Below, piece by piece: positions 58,981-64,000 of a stretch of 64,000 nt of DNA. A model generated the notes under the pieces. That model was not told where the DNA came from. It ran no database searches and worked only from the letters and a program-made list of their open reading frames with translations. Position numbers and translations under genes: made by a program. The DNA comes from Simmondsia chinensis (Eukaryota > Streptophyta > Magnoliopsida > Caryophyllales > Simmondsiaceae): NCBI GenBank assembly GCA_018398585.1, contig JAGTTD010000009.1, forward strand, positions 16,869,193-16,933,192, in the 5' to 3' direction. Position 1 is the first letter of the stretch. Every line of letters begins with the position of its first letter.

Positions 58981-59395
58981 TGCGGATGTGGCAACAAATG
59001 AACCGCGTTTAAAAAATGCGGTTATATTCAAATAAAACCGCGTTAAAAAAATGCATTTATTTTCAGATAAAACTGCGTCACAAAAACGCGTTTCTAAAGT
59101 AAACCGCGTTTAATTAACGCGGCTAGTTACTAGTGCCCAACAACATTTAAATAAAATTGCATTAATAAAACCGCGTCGCATAGACGCGTTTGACTGGAAC
59201 TAAAACCGCGTCTCGAAGACGTGGTTTAACTGGAAACCGCTTTTAGAAAACGCGGTTCACATTAAAGTAAACCACGTGTAGGAAACGCGGTTCAATGAAC
59301 CGCGTCTCTAAGACGCGGTTTAACAGTAAACTGCGTGTATGAAACGCGGTTCACATTGAAGTAAACCGCGTGTAGAAGACGCGGTTTAATTCCTG
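58981..59395. repeat. Array of aaccgcgt / acgcggtt palindromes
   Basis: At least eight imperfect hairpins, each with an aaccgcgt-type arm, a spacer of about 5-12 bp and an acgcggtt-type arm, over 415 bp just upstream of the transposon gene. The CpG-rich motif stands out in AT-rich DNA. Likely a protein-binding or promoter-control array; inferred. Confidence 0.8.
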
Positions 59396-60236
59396 AAATT
59401 CTCCCCATTTTCATCTGTAACTCTGTCAAATTTCATTCTCCCGCTGTCGCTCCCCCTCCAGCTCCAGCTCTAGGCCTCTCAAATTTCGTTCTCCAAAAAT
59501 ACCCTTTTTATCGCACAGCCTCCCTTATTTCACTTCACCCACACACACCCCCAACTTCTCTCCAACAAGCCACCACGCAGGCGACTCCGACTCGACCGCC
59601 ACTACCCCGGCGACTCCGACTTGACCGCCACTGTGCCGGCCACCGCTGTTGGGTCTTCCGGCTTGACTCGAAAGCCCTCACGCCAGGCTCAGTGCCCTAA
59701 ATTTCTAGTATAAACATGAGCTTTTAAAGACAATTTACATTTCATTTTGCTTAAAACATGTGAATTTGTTGTATGAGACATGAATTTTGCTGAAATTTAT
59801 GCTGGTCATTGCTAGTTGTTCAGTAGTTTTGTGGCAGGAGGTTGTGGGTTTGGATATTGAAGAGGTTTTATCAACTCTTGGGCTTGGATTGTGGTGGTGC
59901 TTCTGATTTTTTTAATTTTAATCTATTTTTCGTGCAATTTGTGGTTTGTATTCATTAGTTTTGTGGATATTAACATATATATTTGCTTTGAATTTAGTGT
60001 GGATTAGGTAACTAGTTTTGTCTAAACTGTTTAACTGAAATCTTATGTTTGTTGATATATTGGTTCTTGTTGCTGTTTTCTTACTTTTAATTGCGAGTAA
60101 GATGGGGTAATTAGGTTATCTTTTACTGATTGTGCTATTTGATTTTTGGAAATTTGTGTGCTTTAGTGATTTAGAGCTATAAATATTGTCTGATTCAAGT
60201 TTGAGGTGAGCCATATGTTAATGTTCATGTCCATAA
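59396..60236 (+). promoter_or_regulatory. Probable promoter and 5' leader of the CACTA gene
   Basis: GC-rich, pyrimidine-rich leader at 59400-59690 with a 30-bp near-duplication (ggcgactccgactcgaccgc at 59580 and ggcgactccgacttgaccgc at 59610). AT-rich, intron-like sequence follows to 60236. The transcription start cannot be fixed from sequence. Confidence 0.4.
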
Positions 60237-60467
60237 ATGTTTGACATGGAGGAAGATAACATACCAAAACTTGACAGGCATCCATCCAATGAGATACGCG
60301 AAGATGTTAACATGGATGAGATGAACATTGTTAGAGAAGATGTGCAAGGGGTTATGGTTGACAAACCCTTGAATGAACTAATTAGTGTGGACGTTGATGA
60401 TGAATATTTCTACTATAGTGATAGTAGTGAAGAAGATGACACTTTATACGATTACAATTATGATTAG
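60237..60467 (+). CDS. Small acidic reading frame in the CACTA element (76 codons)
   Basis: ATG at 60243 (MEEDNIPKL) within an open frame ending YDYNYD. Very acidic, with EDV repeats (REDVNMDEMNIVREDVQG) and a DSSEEDD cluster. It precedes the spliced gene by 180 bp. It could be an upstream exon, a separate small gene or a chance frame. No known domain. Confidence 0.35.
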   Translation: MFDMEEDNIPKLDRHPSNEIREDVNMDEMNIVREDVQGVMVDKPLNELISVDVDDEYFYYSDSSEEDDTLYDYNYD

Positions 60468-60649
60468 AGTTAATAGTCATGTTTTTTTTGTAATTGTAAC
60501 ATGGAGACATGGACTTTTGAATTCCATTAAATGTGAGTTCTGGTATTGTGGTTGATTATAGCATTATGCTTGTTTACTATTATATGCCATGATCTTAAGA
60601 ATATTGTTGTATTGTATTTGTTTGCTAATCTTAAATGTTGAAGGTTCTC

Positions 60650-61493
60650 ATGGCATCTACTGGAATGAAGAGAAGGCTAGTGAAGTCGTCGGATTTGCTG
60701 GTTTTCCACACATCTTATTGCTATATTGTTATTTGTTAATATATTTCGATTATATTTTTGCTATGTTGTCATTCCTATTTTCTATGTAGAAATTGACATC
60801 TCATAGAAATGATCATCAAACAGCACAAGCGCAACATATTCTTCAGCAATTACGTTGTAGCCCTAGGTTGGCTCATCGTCCTCTACCTCAAAAGCGGAGT
60901 GATGATGAGACATCCTTTCAAAAAGCATGACGTGCTTTATTTCCTACTGATCATACGTATGATAATCTGGCACAAGTTGAAGCAGAAGTAGAGCATGTTG
61001 CAGAAAATATCATTCCCGATGAAGGGGAAAATATGATTCGTGAGTCTATTTTTTCAGATTACATTATGCTTTATCCTATAATTGTATATTAGTTATGGGT
61101 GCTCTTAACCCTTTCTTGCTCTTTTTTTTACCGTTTCCATTTGAAAAGGTAGTAAAGGTAATCGTAATTGTCCATTGCCAGAGAAAAGGCTTGATACAGC
61201 TAGAAGTAATGAAAGACAAGGTTATGAATTAACCATGTTAATTTTGTAATTGTGGGCATTGTATCAAGTACACACTTAAGTTCGATGTTTTGATGTCATG
61301 TGGATTTGTTTAGGGCCTGGAACTGGTAATACATCTGGTACATCATCTCAATCTCAAGGGCAAGCACAACAACCTAGTAGCACTCAATCAGGTTGTGTCA
61401 TAATATTTTTAGGATTTTAATTGCAGTATTGTATTTAATATATACTAATGATATAGCACAGACTTTAATTTGGTAAAGTTAGTACTCAATTGC

Positions 61494-61531
<38 letters not shown>

Positions 61532-63299
61532 AATAAAATTATCACCCTTAATATATACTAATGGAATTTGTTTGGTGTTGTAGGATTGAAGCCTCAAAAA
61601 AAAAAGAGGGGGCCAAATATATTAAAGAGGTTGAAGGACAGTTTTTATTGATGTTAATGCTGAAAGTCAGCCCGACGACGACAATCAAAGAAAAATGTCA
61701 AATTCGATTGGGATTCATGCTAGAAATCCTCAAAAGTTGCCAATTGATCCAGAGCATTGGCCAGAAATGCAAGAGTGGAGAATTGACCACATATGGCAAA
61801 TCATAAATGTAACTTATATCTTATTATGTAAAAAAACAGAAATAGATTATTAGTTACATTGTATTTATATTTCAGGAAGAGTACTACTTCCCCGAAGGAA
61901 GGGAGCCATACATGTGGGTCCGTTCAAAAATGAATTCTAGTTGGAGAGAAAATAAAAGTGAGTGGAGAAACAACCTTATTAAAGGTTTCTCGAAAGAGAG
62001 AGCTTTGGGCAATAAACCTAACGTTGTACCTGATTTACAATGGAGAAAGTTCGTAGAATTTTGCTTTTCTGAAGAAGGGCAGGTATATCAATGTGATTGT
62101 AATAGTAATAATAGATCTAATATTCTTATATTGATAATGGTTGTAGTTCCAACTTTTTTTATTAATTATTCTCATAGTGTCATAATTTTTGATATAGAAG
62201 CGTCGCCAAAGAGCCATAGCCAATCAAAAAGAATCAAAATCGAGACACTATGCAGGTAGCAAGAGTTTTGCCAGAGTATGAAAAGCTAAGGTAATTGAAG
62301 CCCTTTGTAGTGTCATATTTCAATACTTTTTATACACTAAAAATTTTTATGTTAAATAACATATACATTCTTGTTTGAATAGAGGAAACAAGATGGTAAA
62401 GAACCCGATGTGATTGATATCCATAAGGAAACCCATATTCCGAAGCATCATGCCGCGCTTGATGATGATACTTCTACTGCCTTGGTTTGATAATTGCTAT
62501 ATTTATTAGATCATTCTAAATTTGTTTAGTGTTTATGAATTCCAATACCCATTCTAATAGATTAAAATATTACTTTATACAGATAGAGATTGATAGGAGA
62601 CTATCAGAACTTCCGGATGATGCAGATGAAGCATTCATTAAAGAAGAATGAAGGAAGATATTTTTTGAAGTTGTGGGGGAGAACAATAATGGATATGCAA
62701 AAACTTACAGATTAGGTGTTAAAGTTCCTCGTTCTAGTGCTAAGCGTGCCGCTCTAGCGGAGGAACAAGCTAAGACTAGAAAGTTGGAGGAGGAACTGAA
62801 AATTATGAATGAGAAGTGGTCTACTTCGCAGGAAAAGATAAATTTTCTCGAGTCCACTCTTCTGAAATTTATAGGAAAGGTAATTGTTCAACATATGGTA
62901 GTAGAGCAACATTTTATTAGTTTGAAGTTAGCTAATATAGTTCTCGATAGTATATTAATTAGCGTTGTTTATTATTGAACCTAATTGACTTTTGATCAGT
63001 CACTTGTGACATAATATATCTATTTTGGCTTTGCAACAGTGAATATGAATGATAAAGATAAATATTCCAAAATATGGTGGTGCAAATGTTAGGACTTGAT
63101 TGCTAACTATTATGAATAACTAACTTATGTGCTAAAAGATTGGGATCGAGTTTTTATGTGCTAAAAGAATGGGGTCGAGTTTAAGTGGTACATTTGACGT
63201 CTTTGTTAATCGTTGTCACAGGAAAAGGGCATATTAGTTGAAGATGAGCTTAATCAAGAGCATGGAGACCAGGATTACACAGATGAAGATGACATGTAG
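60650..63299 (+). pseudogene. Spliced Ptta/En-Spm-type transposon gene (plant transposase family), lightly damaged
   Basis: Ten exons with GT..AG introns, boundaries placed by frame continuity: 60650-60700, 60790-61039, 61149-61220, 61314-61391, 61584-61808, 61876-62082, 62198-62290, 62383-62484, 62583-62879, 63222-63299 (about 480 codons). Family blocks: SPRLAHRP; RGPN (61606); DVNAESQPDDDNQRK (61645); PEMQEWRIDHIW (61770); EWRNNLIKGF (61960); RAIANQKESKSRHYAGSKSF (62210); DEAFIKEE and NGYAKTYRLGVKVP (62625-62730); a C-terminal coiled coil (ARKLEEELKIMNEKW-like, 62780); and an acidic end. Damage: TGA where Arg is expected in exons 2 and 7, TGA near 62649, and a one-base shift near 61637. The role is probably DNA binding in CACTA mobilisation, not catalysis. 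Confidence 0.75.
61494..61529. repeat. Poly-T tract in an intron
   Basis: More than 30 consecutive T in the intron before exon 5, near the expected polypyrimidine tract. Sequencing length here is unreliable. Confidence 0.85.
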
Positions 63300-63479
63300 G
63301 AGGATGTCTGTTTTGCATATATATCACGAATTTATCTTTTTTGCTACATAAATTTTTAGGATTTATTTTGGATTGCTTTCTCTTGCTGGGAATTAAATTA
63401 GACATGATATATTTTTTTGAGTACAAACTTAGACCTGATATTAAAGATGTATTTTGGATGTTGTGGGGGATTTTTTTTG

Positions 63480-64000
63480 TTGGTAAATGTATATGTATTA
63501 ATGAAGGGACTAGTTGTATGAAATTGTTGGGAAATCCTTGCCAATGGAAAATTTTTGTTGGTATATACAGAAAGTCTATGTTGGTATATCTTCTACTACT
63601 ATATGCTGATTGGAGGGATAATCTTTAGCAATTGAAAATTTTTTTGGTTGGAATACCCTTTGCCAACATACAATTTTTATTGATATAATCTTTACCAATA
63701 AAAAATTTGTTGTTGGTAAAAAACCTTTTACCAACAAAAAATTTGTGTTGGTATAATCCTTTACCAACAAACAATTTTTATTGGTGTAACTTTTATCAAT
63801 AAAGAACCTATTGTTGGCATGCTATTTACCAATGGAGAATTTGTTATTGGTAGTAACTTTTACCAACAGAAAACTTTGTTGGTACAACTTTTACCAACAA
63901 ATGAACAATTGTTGCTAATGATAAGCTATTACCAACATTTTGAAATTTCTGTTGGTAAAACTTTTACCAACAGTGCCTATACCAACAGCTTACCAACAGA
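63480..64000. repeat. Right subterminal repeat region of the CACTA element
   Basis: Alternating ttgttggta and taccaacaa words about every 20-35 bp, becoming denser toward 64000 (cagtgcctataccaacagct). Mirror of the left subterminal region. The terminal ...tagtg is not reached. Confidence 0.85.

Larger units (their letters stand above)
58207..64000 (+). mobile_element. CACTA (En/Spm) DNA transposon, right end beyond the window
   Basis: The left terminus cactacaaaaaatgtgaca is the CACTA signature, inserted in V gag after ggg (possible 3-bp target). Subterminal repeats around tgttggtaa / ttaccaaca are dense at 58222-58640 and again at 63480-64000, where they face the other terminus, so the element ends soon after 64000. 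It contains one spliced Ptta/En-Spm-type gene and a CpG-rich palindrome array. No TnpD/TNP2-type transposase (the catalytic DDE protein) is seen. Confidence 0.85.

Noticed and set aside
58362..59395. CRISPR-like array
   Set aside because: Units are palindromic repeats inside a CACTA transposon in plant DNA, with no unique spacers and no cas genes.
1..64000. Endogenous pararetrovirus or other viral insertion
   Set aside because: All RT and integrase remnants have LTR-retrotransposon context (LTRs, primer sites, integrase downstream of RNase H or, for copia, upstream of RT). No movement or coat protein motif was seen.
1..64000. tRNA, rRNA or organelle-derived DNA
   Set aside because: No cloverleaf with intact A/B boxes, no rRNA cores and no chloroplast or mitochondrial gene words were noticed. 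tRNA similarity is limited to primer binding sites.

Overview
The window reads as repeat-dense, heterochromatin-like nuclear DNA of a flowering plant. I see no intact single-copy host gene. Almost every recognisable base belongs to a transposable element of a typical plant lineage: Ty1/copia, Ty3/gypsy chromoviruses with initiator-tRNA-Met primer sites, a Tat-like Ty3 element, an Athila/Tat-like gag-only element primed by tRNA-Asp, RTE and L1 LINEs, and a CACTA transposon carrying a Ptta/En-Spm-type gene. Introns are GT..AG with AT-rich interiors. The species cannot be named from this sequence.

Layout. 1-27180: a large decayed copia element (M). Its 5' LTR is only represented by its last 82 bp, and its 3' LTR is 21480-27180. 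Inside M, a 2.35-kb segment (reverse transcriptase, RNase H, start of LTR) is present three times in tandem. M also received a 5'-inverted RTE LINE (1732-4057), a second RTE tail (6418-7127), an L1 copy (7251-10332), a minus-strand chromovirus R1 (12253-17791) and a pol-less LTR element X1 (21797-25540).

27181-50654: an old Tat-like gypsy element (T) on the minus strand, with an extra gene-like stretch on the opposite strand (27190-29260). M truncates that stretch. T's integrase is split by X2 (29928-47478, perfect 5-bp target duplication), a second copy of the X family. X2 is split by chromovirus Z (31207-43515), and Z's 5' LTR is split by the gag-only element Y (31216-37835). This gives four stacked insertion events. 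T is further cut by a small terminal-inverted-repeat element (49824-50596) and by a non-autonomous LTR element W (50655-55932).

56623-64000: the 5' part of another chromovirus (V: LTR, primer site, gag). A CACTA transposon starts at 58207 and runs past the window end. It has palindromic subterminal repeats at both sides, a CpG-rich palindrome array and a ten-exon Ptta-type gene.

How the parts relate. R1, Z and V are relatives that once supplied full Gag-Pol. X1/X2 share their primer site, polypurine region and LTR 3' end but carry an unrelated long reading frame, so X is probably a non-autonomous family mobilised by such chromoviruses. Y and W are likewise gag-level parasites. Most coding regions are broken, and many stops fit C-to-T change in CAG, CAA or CGA codons, as expected from long-term cytosine methylation.
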